Positions 33,325-41,479 of a stretch of 64,000 nt of DNA are shown here, in pieces. A model generated the notes under the pieces. It worked only from the letters and a program-made list of their open reading frames with translations, was not told the DNA's origin and ran no database searches. Every line of letters starts with the position of its first letter. Within the stretch, counting starts at the first letter, position 1. This DNA is from Anaerotruncus rubiinfantis (lineage in GTDB: Bacteria > Bacillota > Clostridia > Oscillospirales > Ruminococcaceae), in contig NZ_FKLA01000009.1 in NCBI RefSeq assembly GCF_900078395.1, positions 570,613 to 634,612 of the forward strand. Direction: 5' to 3'. The position numbers and the translations under genes are program-made.

Positions 33325-34004
33325 CCCTTGGCAGCTTATTTGATGGGATTGGCGGATTTGTGCTGGCAGCGCAGCGTGCCGGCATCGAAACCCTTTGGGC
33401 GAGTGAAATCGAACCGTTCCCCATCGCGGTTACAAAAGAGCATTTTCCTTGTATGCAGCATGTGGGGGATATCACAAAATTGCATGGCGCAGCCCTGCCC
33501 TCTGTAGATATTCTATGCGGAGGATCTCCCTGCCAGGATTTATCCGTGGCCGGACGGCGCGCGGGTTTGGACGGCGCCCGCTCCGGCCTTTTCATGGAAC
33601 AAATACGGATAGCAAAGGAGATGAGAGAAGCGGATGAACGGCGAGGAAGAACAACTGAGCCTCTTAGCCCCAGATACTTCATATGGGAGAACGTCCCAGG
33701 GGCATTCAGTTCCGGGCAGCCGAAAGGCGAGGACTTTCGAATCGTCTTGGAAGAAATCTGCCGGATTGTCGACGGCACCATATCAATACCTCGACCTGCG
33801 GGCGGGATTTGGTTCACTGCTGGGGCCGTTATGGGAAATGAATTCGATGTCGCTTGGCGCGTCTTGGACGCTCGATACTGGGGAGTCCCCCAACGCCGCC
33901 GTCGGATCTTCCTTATCGCTGATTTTGGAGGGCAATCCGCCCATCAAATATTATTTGAGCAAAACCGCTTGTATGGGGATTTTGCGGCGGGCACAATGCC
34001 GTGA
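33321..34004 (+). CDS. C5 DNA methyltransferase, catalytic half (motifs I-VIII)
   Basis: A 227-residue N-terminal half of a cytosine-C5 methyltransferase: motif I SLFDGIGGFVLA, catalytic PCQDLS in motif IV (Cys near residue 73), motif VI ENVPGA, and motif VIII RYWGVPQRRRRIFL. It stops at TGA 34002-34004 before the target-recognition domain and motifs IX-X, which are on the next, overlapping frame. Known split C5 enzymes (M.AquI, M.EcoHK31I) work as two polypeptides, so this may be the alpha subunit. Confidence 0.85.
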   Translation: MTLGSLFDGIGGFVLAAQRAGIETLWASEIEPFPIAVTKEHFPCMQHVGDITKLHGAALPSVDILCGGSPCQDLSVAGRRAGLDGARSGLFMEQIRIAKEMREADERRGRTTEPLSPRYFIWENVPGAFSSGQPKGEDFRIVLEEICRIVDGTISIPRPAGGIWFTAGAVMGNEFDVAWRVLDARYWGVPQRRRRIFLIADFGGQSAHQILFEQNRLYGDFAAGTMP

Positions 34005-35289
34005 AAAACCGCTTCCGCCGCAGCTCCACAAGGCGCTGTTGATCCAGGCGGGATTGGCGGAAGATGATATAGCTCTACCGATAACGGCATTTGCTGCCAA
34101 CCAACGGGATGAGGTGCGGGACTGTGCCGGCGCTTTATGCACACAGACAGGAATAAAACGGCAGACCTCCATTGCAGAGAGTTTCCAGCCCTCCTGGGAT
34201 ACACGGCAATGCCATTCTTCCACCACGGGGGATAAATCTCCGACACTCGCAGACGCAGAGTACGGAGGACACCTGAATTCCAGTAACCTGCTTTTCACCG
34301 CGGGCGTGGTAACCAAGGGCAATGGTGACTGCTTCCTAACCTCTGAGACGCATACCTCGTGGGCCAGAGGTGGTGGTCAAGCCGGACAGGGATATCCCTG
34401 TATTTTAACGGCAGGATTTAGTGCTGGAGCGGCTTCTACCGCAGGAAGCATAGGCTATTCAGAAGAAACCGCACCAACGCTCAAAGGCTCAGCTGGTGGG
34501 AGTATGATGCCGTCCATTTTATGCCTCAACGACCAAGGCGGTCAAAGAATGGATGTAAGCGCCGATACCTGCGGAACACTCCGCGCTCAGATGGATGGAC
34601 ACCCGCCGTTGGTGTTGCCAAGGGACGCGCAGCTATATGAAAATTATGGGATAGATTCCCGGATAAAGGGACCGTTGAACAGCGCCCCCACCCTATCTGC
34701 CCGTGCGGGTACAGGTGGAAACAATTTACCGCTTGTAAACCAACCGCTGTCGACTGGGGACATATGCATCTCTGGAAATATCATTGACCGCCAGGTGCAA
34801 AACGGCGGAAATGGGATCGGTTTTAATGAGGATGTCTGCTTCACATTGACAGCAACCGACCGGCATGCGGTGTTCAGCCGCCAAAGGAGCGACGAATTTC
34901 TGCAGAACTCTGTGACAGCGGCACAGGCGGCCCGACAGCATAAGGACGCAACGGATCTTGTCTGCGATTCCGATAACCAGAACGTCCTGCCTCGACGCCG
35001 CCTACTGATCCGGCGCCTGACGCCGCTGGAGTGTGAGCGCTTGCAGGGGTTCCCGGATGGCTGGACAAACATACCCGGCGCAACACAGACAGCGCCCGCT
35101 ACAAGGCGCTGGGGAACAGTGTTGCGATCCCCTGCGTGGAATTTATCATGCGCGGAATCGCTGCGTGTCTACAAAATGAACAGAAGGGATGACCATCAAT
35201 TTATATCTACCCGGAAAATCTCAGGAAAAAACCGACGCTTTGGCTTTGGCAGCTCAAAGACGTTGCGATGGGCGGTACGCTGTCGCTGA
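33634..35289 (+). CDS. Second half of split C5 methyltransferase, overlapping frame, motif X shifted
   Basis: Begins at ATG 33634 inside the first methyltransferase frame and overlaps it for 371 bases in another frame. EEQLSLLAPDTSYGRTSQGH, TGESPNAAVGSSLSLILE and CMGILRRAQCREKPLPPQL match a family commonly seen beside phage and element C5 methyltransferases. The region 34,080-34,980 is Gly/Ser/Thr-rich and probably the recognition domain. Motif IX (LIRRLTPLECERLQGFPDGW) is in this frame, but motif X (DSARYKALGNSVAIPCVEF) is in the -1 frame from about 35,094 to TGA 35190-35192. A missing base near 35,090 is likely, so the unshifted frame runs on as non-homologous sequence to 35289. Confidence 0.7.
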   Translation: MNGEEEQLSLLAPDTSYGRTSQGHSVPGSRKARTFESSWKKSAGLSTAPYQYLDLRAGFGSLLGPLWEMNSMSLGASWTLDTGESPNAAVGSSLSLILEGNPPIKYYLSKTACMGILRRAQCREKPLPPQLHKALLIQAGLAEDDIALPITAFAANQRDEVRDCAGALCTQTGIKRQTSIAESFQPSWDTRQCHSSTTGDKSPTLADAEYGGHLNSSNLLFTAGVVTKGNGDCFLTSETHTSWARGGGQAGQGYPCILTAGFSAGAASTAGSIGYSEETAPTLKGSAGGSMMPSILCLNDQGGQRMDVSADTCGTLRAQMDGHPPLVLPRDAQLYENYGIDSRIKGPLNSAPTLSARAGTGGNNLPLVNQPLSTGDICISGNIIDRQVQNGGNGIGFNEDVCFTLTATDRHAVFSRQRSDEFLQNSVTAAQAARQHKDATDLVCDSDNQNVLPRRRLLIRRLTPLECERLQGFPDGWTNIPGATQTAPATRRWGTVLRSPAWNLSCAESLRVYKMNRRDDHQFISTRKISGKNRRFGFGSSKTLRWAVRCR

Positions 35290-35543
35290 TCGGAATCATG
35301 ATGCTGATAAAACTCGATTTTTACCCCATGCTTGCCATCGCTGTGCTGTACATATTTCTCAGTATCCGATTTGAAGATCGAAACATTCTTGATTTTCTGA
35401 AAAGCGCCTTTCGCTATTTTTTGCTGGTGCAACAAAAGTACGAATGGGCGATACCGGAACCGGTTCATATAGGCAAAGGAGTGAATATAGATCAACGCCA
35501 TAAGCAAAAGCGTAAAAAAGCCAAGGGGAAAACGGCTCGATAA
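35199..35543 (+). CDS. PrgI/VirB3-like T4SS protein, near-cognate ATT start
   Basis: A 114-residue PrgI-family protein (IYIYPENLRKKPTLWLWQLK), two hydrophobic helices (GTLSLIGIMMLIKLDF, PMLAIAVLYIFLSI), then RNILDFLKSAFRYFL and a basic tail. The in-frame stop (35190-35192) lies nine bases before ATT 35199, and the first ATG (35268) would remove the conserved N-terminus and start of the first helix. AAGGGA at 35184-35189 is nine bases before ATT. It precedes VirB4 and overlaps it. Confidence 0.75.
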   Translation: MYIYPENLRKKPTLWLWQLKDVAMGGTLSLIGIMMLIKLDFYPMLAIAVLYIFLSIRFEDRNILDFLKSAFRYFLLVQQKYEWAIPEPVHIGKGVNIDQRHKQKRKKAKGKTAR

Positions 35544-37251
35544 GACCACCCGTGGCCTGATAAACATACAGGGTATTACCGAATACAGCCTGCAGACCCG
35601 CCGCGGTGATGAGATCGCCATGTTCCTGATCCGCCCTTCCAACCTGTCGGTGCTCTCGCGGGATGGTATGCGGGCAAGGGTCAATGCGCTCATGAACGTG
35701 CTGAAAGGCTTTCCGGCCATCGAACTGCTCTGTCTCAACTCCCGCGAAAGCTTTGAAACCAACAAGCGATACCTGCTGGAACGGATTGATGAGGAGGAAG
35801 TTGTGCAAATCCGGGAACTGCTTTCAAAAGACCTGGACCACCTCAACCAGATCCAGATCCAAACGGCCAGTGCGCGGGAATTCCTCATTCTCATCCGATT
35901 GCGGAACATTAAGCAGAAAGAGATCTATCCCTATCTTGGGCGGATGGAACGGCTCATCCGGGAACAGGGGTTCAAGGTGAAGCGGGCCAATATGGAGGAT
36001 ATCAAACGGATCCTGGCTGTTTATTTCGCCCAGGACGTCACAAGCGAACATTATGACAACTTTGATGGGGAGCGGTTTTTATTTGTAGGGAATCAAAGCG
36101 ATTACAAGGCTCCGTCCAAAATCGAGGAGGCGGAGGTGCTGAAAACCTTCCTCGACCTGATTGCCCCGAGTGTCGTCAAGTTTGAAACCGATCATTATAT
36201 CTGCGGCAACACCTGGCGCTGCGTTTGGGCGGTTCGCAATTATGCCGCCGCAACCGAAGATCATGCTCTGCTCCAACATCTTGGCGAGCAGGCTGGAGTC
36301 ACTCTGCACATCTATACCCGCCGTGTCCCGGAAGGTGAAGTGCAGCGGATTTTTCAGGATGCGGATAAGGCGACGCGGTTTACAAGCGCCTCCACCGATA
36401 TCAACGCGGCGGTCGCGGCCGAGAGCGACCGGGAAGATGCGGTCGAAATACTTCGGTCATCGCACCGGAACCGGGAGCCATTTTATCACACCGCAGTCTA
36501 TATCGAACTGCTCACAGATGATGAAGACAAATTTCTGGAGTTGCGTGACAGCGTAAAAGCGGAACTCGCTCGTTCAAAGATCAATGTGGATTACCTCAAC
36601 CTGCATCAACGTGAAGGGTTCCTCTGCGTCATGCCCTCCGGCTTCAACATTCTGGGCGAGCAGTTTGAACGAATGCTGCCCGCGTCCAGTGTCGCGAACC
36701 TGTTCCCCTTTTCTTACAGCGGCAAAACAGATGAGCATGGGTTTTATGTCGGATACGATAAATATGGCAGTTCCATCATTGTCGATTTGGAGCAGCGCGA
36801 CGAGGACAAGACAAATGCCAATACGTTGATCCTTGGAAACAGCGGACAAGGGAAATCCTATTTTCTGAAACAGCTTGTATGTAACATTCTGGAGAGTGGA
36901 AAAAATGTGATTTGCCTGGATGTCGAAGGAGAGTACCGGTCCTTGACAGAAAAACTCGGCGGGTATTATATCGACCTGTCAACCGGAGAGTATCTGATCA
37001 ATGTCCTCCAGCCGTCCATCTGGAATGTAAACGGGCAGGAGGATGAAAGCAACGATTACGAACCCATGGCTTTCCGAAGCAAGACACAATTATCTCAGCA
37101 TATCTCCTTCCTCCGTGATTTCTTTTGTAGTTACAAAAAGTTTGAGGGAGAAGAAATCGATACGATTGAACTCATGCTGGCCAAACTCTATCAGCGGCAC
37201 AACATCACCGATACAAGCAACTTTTCCGCATTACAACCAGCGGACTGCTGA
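35491..37251 (+). pseudogene. VirB4-like conjugation ATPase, 3'-truncated, near-cognate ATC start
   Basis: 586 residues of a VirB4-type ATPase (AMFLIRPSNLSVLS, FLSYSGK-type FPFSYSGKTDEHGFYVG, Walker A GNSGQGKSYF near residue 450). It ends at QPADC where homologues continue for another 200-300 residues with Walker B and the arginine finger; those are absent. ATG 35620 would omit INIQGITEYSLQ. ATC 35491 is the codon right after the in-frame stop TAG (35488-35490) and nine bases from AAAGGAG. The next bases belong to another protein's C-terminus, so an internal deletion explains the truncation. Confidence 0.75.
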
Positions 37252-37460
37252 TCGACCTGTTCCTCGACCTGCTGCGGGAAAAGCGGATCTCATATTCCCT
37301 GCCTCGCTTGGATGGGGAATTGCTTAACAGGCTGACGACGGCGACGCTTCCGGATGAAAAGGTCGACAGGGGCTATGTGGCCGCGATGGTGGGGGATCGC
37401 TATCTCCGGCTGGGGCAAGGGATTTTACAGCCGGCGCCCGAACAGGGAATATCTCTCTAA
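37239..37460 (+). pseudogene. C-terminal remnant of an unidentified protein joined after VirB4
   Basis: An open stretch without a start reads SGLLIDLFLDLLREKRISYS, LDGELLNRLTTATLP, GYVAAMVGDRYLRLG and stops at TAA 37458-37460. The sequence has normal protein character but is not VirB4. It is probably the tail of a gene whose front was lost in the deletion that truncated VirB4. Confidence 0.5.
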
Positions 37461-37490
37461 TACTGAAAATAATTTTCAGAGGTGACCTCG

Positions 37491-37658
37491 ATGATCTATA
37501 AGTGTATGGGGCGGGACTGCGGTTTTTTGTTTTCCAGGAGCGGCCCGGTTGATGAGTGCCCCGACTGCGGCAGCCATTGCGTCCGGGAAGCAACGCCGCG
37601 GGAACAGGAAGAATATGCTGAAAATCAGCAAAAAAGAACAAACACGCGTCTGCGGTAA
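37491..37658 (+). CDS. Small zinc-ribbon protein
   Basis: A 55-residue protein with two Cys pairs (CMGRDCGFLF and CPDCGSHC), a likely zinc ribbon. AGAGGTGA precedes ATG 37491. Small zinc-ribbon proteins of this kind are common in these elements; function unknown. Confidence 0.6.
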   Translation: MIYKCMGRDCGFLFSRSGPVDECPDCGSHCVREATPREQEEYAENQQKRTNTRLR

Positions 37659-37689
37659 AACGGCTGCAAGACGCGTGTTTCTTCGTTTT
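37640..37689 (+). terminator. Terminator overlapping the end of the zinc-ribbon gene
   Basis: AAACACGCGTCT/AGACGCGTGTTT stem (37640-37651 with 37669-37680), followed by CTTCGTTTTT. Confidence 0.75.
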
Positions 37690-37760
37690 TACAGTGGATA
37701 TCTGAAAAGCAATATGGTATTGTGTCCTTGAAAAGAATACGCGGTTAAGGAGGCGTAGAA

Positions 37761-37988
37761 ATGTACCATCCGAGTTTTGATCCGGGGAACCTGCATTGCC
37801 CCTGCTGTGGCGGGCAGGACTTTGTGGTCGGCTACCAACAAGGCGACGGCATGATGAAATCCGCGACAGTCACAATGGGATTTTGCGGAAACAAGATCCA
37901 CCATCTGATCTGCCGGAACTGCGGCGTGATTGCCGCAAGCCGTGTCATGGGAACCAAACGATATAAACGCGCCCCAAGAGATTGGTAA
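37761..37988 (+). CDS. Zinc-ribbon protein
   Basis: A 75-residue protein with two CxxC pairs (CPCCGGQD near residue 13 and ICRNCGVI near residue 52). TAAGGAGG precedes ATG 37761. No enzyme motif; possibly a small nucleic-acid-binding protein. A terminator follows at once. Confidence 0.65.
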   Translation: MYHPSFDPGNLHCPCCGGQDFVVGYQQGDGMMKSATVTMGFCGNKIHHLICRNCGVIAASRVMGTKRYKRAPRDW

Positions 37989-37989
37989 A

Positions 37990-38023
37990 GGAGCAGCCGC
38001 AAATCCGGCTGCTCCTTGTTATT
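37990..38023 (+). terminator. Terminator after zinc-ribbon gene
   Basis: GGAGCAGCCG/CGGCTGCTCC stem (37990-37999 with 38006-38015) with six-base loop and TTGTTATTT. Confidence 0.85.
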
Positions 38024-38130
38024 TAAGGCAGGTGTACGATGGATCATAAAACAAACACCAGAAACAACACAATTTGATGGTCTTACATCGGTTTGGCGGA
38101 GCCTTGTGACGTTATGTGTAAGAGTAAAAT

Positions 38131-38155
38131 GAAAGCCTCCATGCGGGAGGCTTTC
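38131..38155 (-). terminator. Terminator of the DUF4160-DUF2442-XRE operon
   Basis: GAAAGCCTCC/GGAGGCTTTC stem (38131-38140 with 38146-38155), adjoining the XRE stop codon and followed on the - strand by ATTTTACTCTT. Confidence 0.75.
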
Positions 38156-38397
38156 TATTCGGATGGCTGGAGGCGTTCGGGAAGCGTCGGGTCAATCGCT
38201 ATCATAGAAAGCAAGCGGCAGGCAGGACCGCTTGGCATATTCCTACCGCCCTCCCACGCCTCGACTGCCTTTTTAGATACTCCCAAGAACTCAGCAAGCG
38301 TCGTCTGTGTCATGTTGGCCGTTTTCCGGATGGCCTTTACTTCTTCGCCATTGTATTCCCTGATCGGTACAATTCTATATTCCCATTCGCTACGCAC
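38155..38397 (-). CDS. XRE-family (HigA/MqsA-like) DNA-binding protein
   Basis: An 80-residue protein with a helix-turn-helix (VKAIRKTANMTQTTLAEFLG, KKAVEAWEGGRN). Start GTG 38397 (MRSEWEYRIVP) is preferred because GGGAGG lies upstream; the frame opens further. Third gene of a - strand operon with DUF4160 and DUF2442 and probably its autorepressor, binding the palindrome in the operon promoter. Confidence 0.8.
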   Translation of the reverse strand: MRSEWEYRIVPIREYNGEEVKAIRKTANMTQTTLAEFLGVSKKAVEAWEGGRNMPSGPACRLLSMIAIDPTLPERLQPSE

Positions 38398-38656
38398 GGG
38401 TCGAACCTCCCTGCGGCCTCCCGTACTCATAGATTGTATCGCTGGGAAGGTCTATCCTGTCGTTCCAGAAAACGCATGTACGGCTCGCGTCGAGCTGCAC
38501 ATGATTAAACAAGCCGTGAATAGCTACCAAATCACGGTAACTCTCGATTTGTCTGATGTCATCCATCATGTCATAAATGACCGCCTTTCCATCATCGAAC
38601 ACGACGCTCAAGTTGTAGTCCGGTAACGGCTTAACCTCTCTGATGCGCGGTATCAT
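38390..38656 (-). CDS. DUF2442 protein
   Basis: An 88-residue DUF2442 protein (REVKPLPDYNLSVVFDDGK, WNDRIDLPSDTIYEYG). ATG 38656 follows a strong AAGGAGGTG. DUF2442 proteins almost always sit next to DUF4160 proteins, forming a toxin-antitoxin-like pair of unknown mechanism. Overlaps the XRE gene by 8 bases. Confidence 0.85.
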   Translation of the reverse strand: MIPRIREVKPLPDYNLSVVFDDGKAVIYDMMDDIRQIESYRDLVAIHGLFNHVQLDASRTCVFWNDRIDLPSDTIYEYGRPQGGSTRA

Positions 38657-38669
38657 GCAGTTCACCTCC

Positions 38670-38924
38670 TTATTGCAACGGGGGCAGCTTCTTGAGATTT
38701 TGAGTGTTCCACATTTTCAAAAGCTCGCTCTGGTTTTTTCCCATCCACTCTTTCACCAACTCTTGGGCTTTCCTCGGAAGGTCGCCTTCGGTCATTTCCA
38801 TTGTTCTTAAATCGAAGATACCGATATGTTCTCCATAGAGCGCGTGAAGGTGGCTCGGTTCGTGTTCTTTCGGCTTGAAAAACATCTTGATGATGATACC
38901 GTAAAATCGGCTTATCTCAGGCAT
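38670..38924 (-). CDS. DUF4160 protein
   Basis: An 84-residue DUF4160 protein (MPEISRFYGIIIKMFF, EHEPSHLHALYGEH). It leads the - strand operon, 13 bases from DUF2442. Likely one half of a toxin-antitoxin-like pair. A paralogue is at 46,098. Confidence 0.85.
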   Translation of the reverse strand: MPEISRFYGIIIKMFFKPKEHEPSHLHALYGEHIGIFDLRTMEMTEGDLPRKAQELVKEWMGKNQSELLKMWNTQNLKKLPPLQ

Positions 38925-38969
38925 TGTATCACTTCCTCACTTCATAGGATGGATTGATTTTCTATTATC

Positions 38970-38999
38970 ATTCTACCCTACTGAGTAGGGTTTTGTCAA
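38970..38999 (-). promoter_or_regulatory. Promoter with palindromic operator for the DUF4160 operon
   Basis: On the - strand: -35 TTGACA (38994-38999), 18-base spacer, -10 TAGAAT (38970-38975). The spacer holds a perfect palindrome CCCTACT-C-AGTAGGG (38976-38990) covering most of the gap between the elements. This is a typical repressor site for the operon's own XRE protein. Confidence 0.8.
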
Positions 39000-39103
39000 G
39001 GGATTAGCCCAAGTTTGTATGGCATTTTTCCTGGTGTACTTTTTCATATCCTTCCGGCTTGCCGCGCCGTACCCATTCGTCATAAAAGGAGGCGTCACCA
39101 GGA

Positions 39104-39789
39104 ATGGCAGGATATCGGATGACCATTTTATACAACGCCCGGCGTTATGGCGCAATGGATCAAATTCTTGCCGAATGTGGAAGTTCCGTAGAAATCGAGT
39201 CGCAACAGGTGCTCCACGATATGTACATGCAGATTGTGCCTGAAGATGAGCGCGCCCGGACAGAAGCGTCCATGATAAAGGCCGCGCAAAAAGCGGATGA
39301 CCGAAGCTTGGCGGCTCCGCGCTTCTCCGTTTTCCATATCCGGCAATACGGGTTGGATACGCACTTTATCAGTGGGATGTTTACAAATTTATTAAGCACG
39401 GCGCACCAATACCGGGTCTATTTCAGGAATCTCAACGATCCCGATGTGGGCGGAGATTCTTTGCCGGGATACTTTATTGCCAACCGAACCAATATCTCAG
39501 AAGACAAATATCAGGAGTTTTGCGATCCATTTTGCAAGACAGCCGGATTACATCGCTCATTGATTTTGACTTAGATGGGAAAACCGTCAAGGTGTTCCAG
39601 CATAGGGGCAGCGGTTGGCACACCTACTCTTTGCGCGATATTTCCGCCGCGGCATACCAGCCTTCGTTGGACGACCGTATGTCCGTCTTTGAACAGATAG
39701 AGATATTCAAGCATGCCCTACGGGAAAAGGAGATATACGAAAGCGAGGAAAGGATCGGTTTCAATGAGCAAAATGAACAAAGGCTGTGA
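39104..39789 (+). pseudogene. Hypothetical element protein with a one-base deletion
   Basis: From ATG 39104: a first part of about 145 residues (MTILYNARRYGAMDQ, MFTNLLSTAHQYRVYFRN, GYFIANRTNISEDKYQEFCD). The frame stops at 39572-39574, but the -1 frame from about 39536 continues DSRITSLIDFDLDGKTVKVF to TGA 39787-39789, directly before the M23 gene. One lost base near AAGACAGCC explains this. No domain name recognised. GGAGGCG precedes the start. Confidence 0.55.
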
Positions 39790-40866
39790 ATGGACGGCCT
39801 CTCTTGGAGGTGGATAAAAATAGCGCACCAGCTTTTATTGAAAGCCGCGCTGCTGGCGACCGATAAGCGCGCCTGGAAAGCGGCGGCGGCTGTGGCAGCC
39901 GCAATCCTGACGCCCTTCATCTTGATCGTGATTGCGGTCTGCTCCATGCTCTACGGGACCGCCAGCCACAACAACGCTGCGGTCGACCTGACGTTTAACG
40001 GCGGAGCAATCCCAATTACCATGCCCGCAGATTATCGGGATTATATCACCGAGATGCGCGCCTGTTTTTCCGCCTTGGATGGCGCAATTTCCTCGGTGGA
40101 AAGCATGATGGAGGACGGCGACAGCCTCGATCCGATCCGGAGCAAGGCTGTTTTTTATGCCCTGAATTTTGGAATGGAGAACTTATCTCTGCGAAAAGTC
40201 AAAGCACGCGAATTCGTAGATTGCTGGGTTTATTATGCAGATTGCACCCATACCTGGACCGACGAGGACGGCGAGGAACACAGTTATACCCACACCCGCG
40301 CCTACCCCATCGACAGCCTGCCTGCCGTCTACGGCAACGTTGCCTCTTTTACAGGCCACGCAGTAACGCCGGAGGACTCCGCCAACATCACCGAGATCTA
40401 CCTGCGGGTGGTCTACCACAACTTCGATATCGGTGCTGACATGTCATTGGAAGGAGAGAACGGGACACATGATCTGATCGGAGAAATGATAAAGGATTCT
40501 GATGTCATCCCCTCCCCCGGAGGATTTGTAAGCCCGCTGCAAGATGGATGGCGGGATAAAGTCTCCTCTGAATTTGGATATAGGGATAACCCCACCGGCG
40601 CCGGGAGCGAAGGTCACACCGGCCTCGACTTGGCTGTTCCGGTTGGAACAGATGTATGGGCGGTGAAAGATGGACGGGTACTGTTTGTGCGCTACAAGCT
40701 CACCGGCTACGGCTACCATGTCGTAGTAGATCACGGCGGTGGTCTGGTAACACTCTACGCGCACTGCTCTGAAATCCTGGTGACAGAAGGACAGACTGTG
40801 CGTGCTGGAGATGTTGTTGCCAAAAGCGGTAACACCGGACGTTCCACCGGCCCACACCTGCACATA
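39790..40866 (+). CDS. M23 peptidase / VirB1-like cell-wall hydrolase, exon 1
   Basis: First 359 residues of a conjugation-type peptidoglycan hydrolase. One transmembrane helix (AILTPFILIVIAVCSMLYG), a CD1108-like middle region, then a LytM/M23 domain with zinc ligands in GHTGLDLAVPVGT and the HLH of PHLHI. The group II intron is inserted right after CACATA, inside the HLHxEV motif. Without splicing, translation reads three codons into the intron and stops at 40878. After splicing, EVIQ... follows and the gene is complete at 374 residues. Confidence 0.85.
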
Positions 40867-41479
40867 GTGCGTCCGTAAGGGCGGCTCATTTGCCGCTCGC
40901 GGGCTAATAGTTAATTCTGTCTTGAGTAAGCAGTAGGTCAAGGTACCAAGCGGAGAAAATCCGCAACCTATCATCTCCCGGCTTATCCAAAAGGGAAACC
41001 GGATGGGGAGTGTAGCATGCCGGAGGTCGCGTGGTATCCGAGCTTCACGGGTATCACAGGCGAGGAGAGATGAAATTTTGTGTATGAGGATGAAAGCTGG
41101 ATTGCCTGCACGATAGTCAGAGGTTGGGGATAAGGTGCTCCACGGCGTAGATTGAAGTTGTACCCGCCGTTGTTTTGGTGAAAGCATTTCGATGTGGTGT
41201 TTTCATGAGATACCCAAAACAGACCAACCACAGGATAGTGGTAAATGACGAAAGTCGCATCCGACAACACAATATACTCACGTTACTTTTAGCCTAAACG
41301 GAGATTGCCTACAGCGGAACGCCGCTCATCTGCGGCTATGAGCGCCATGAGAAACGCGGCTCTGAATATCTGCCAAGGTAACACAGCCCCCATAGTAGTC
41401 CGAGACGGTAGCGCCGTTCACATGGCGAAGGGGGGCAGTTCGACTCTCAATACAGAAAAAGAAAGGTGCGTGATGCACT

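Noticed and set aside
38039..38077. Short frame MDHKTNTRNNTI after the zinc-ribbon gene
   Set aside because: Only 12 codons; may be the leftover start of a gene displaced by the - strand cassette, but nothing supports translation.
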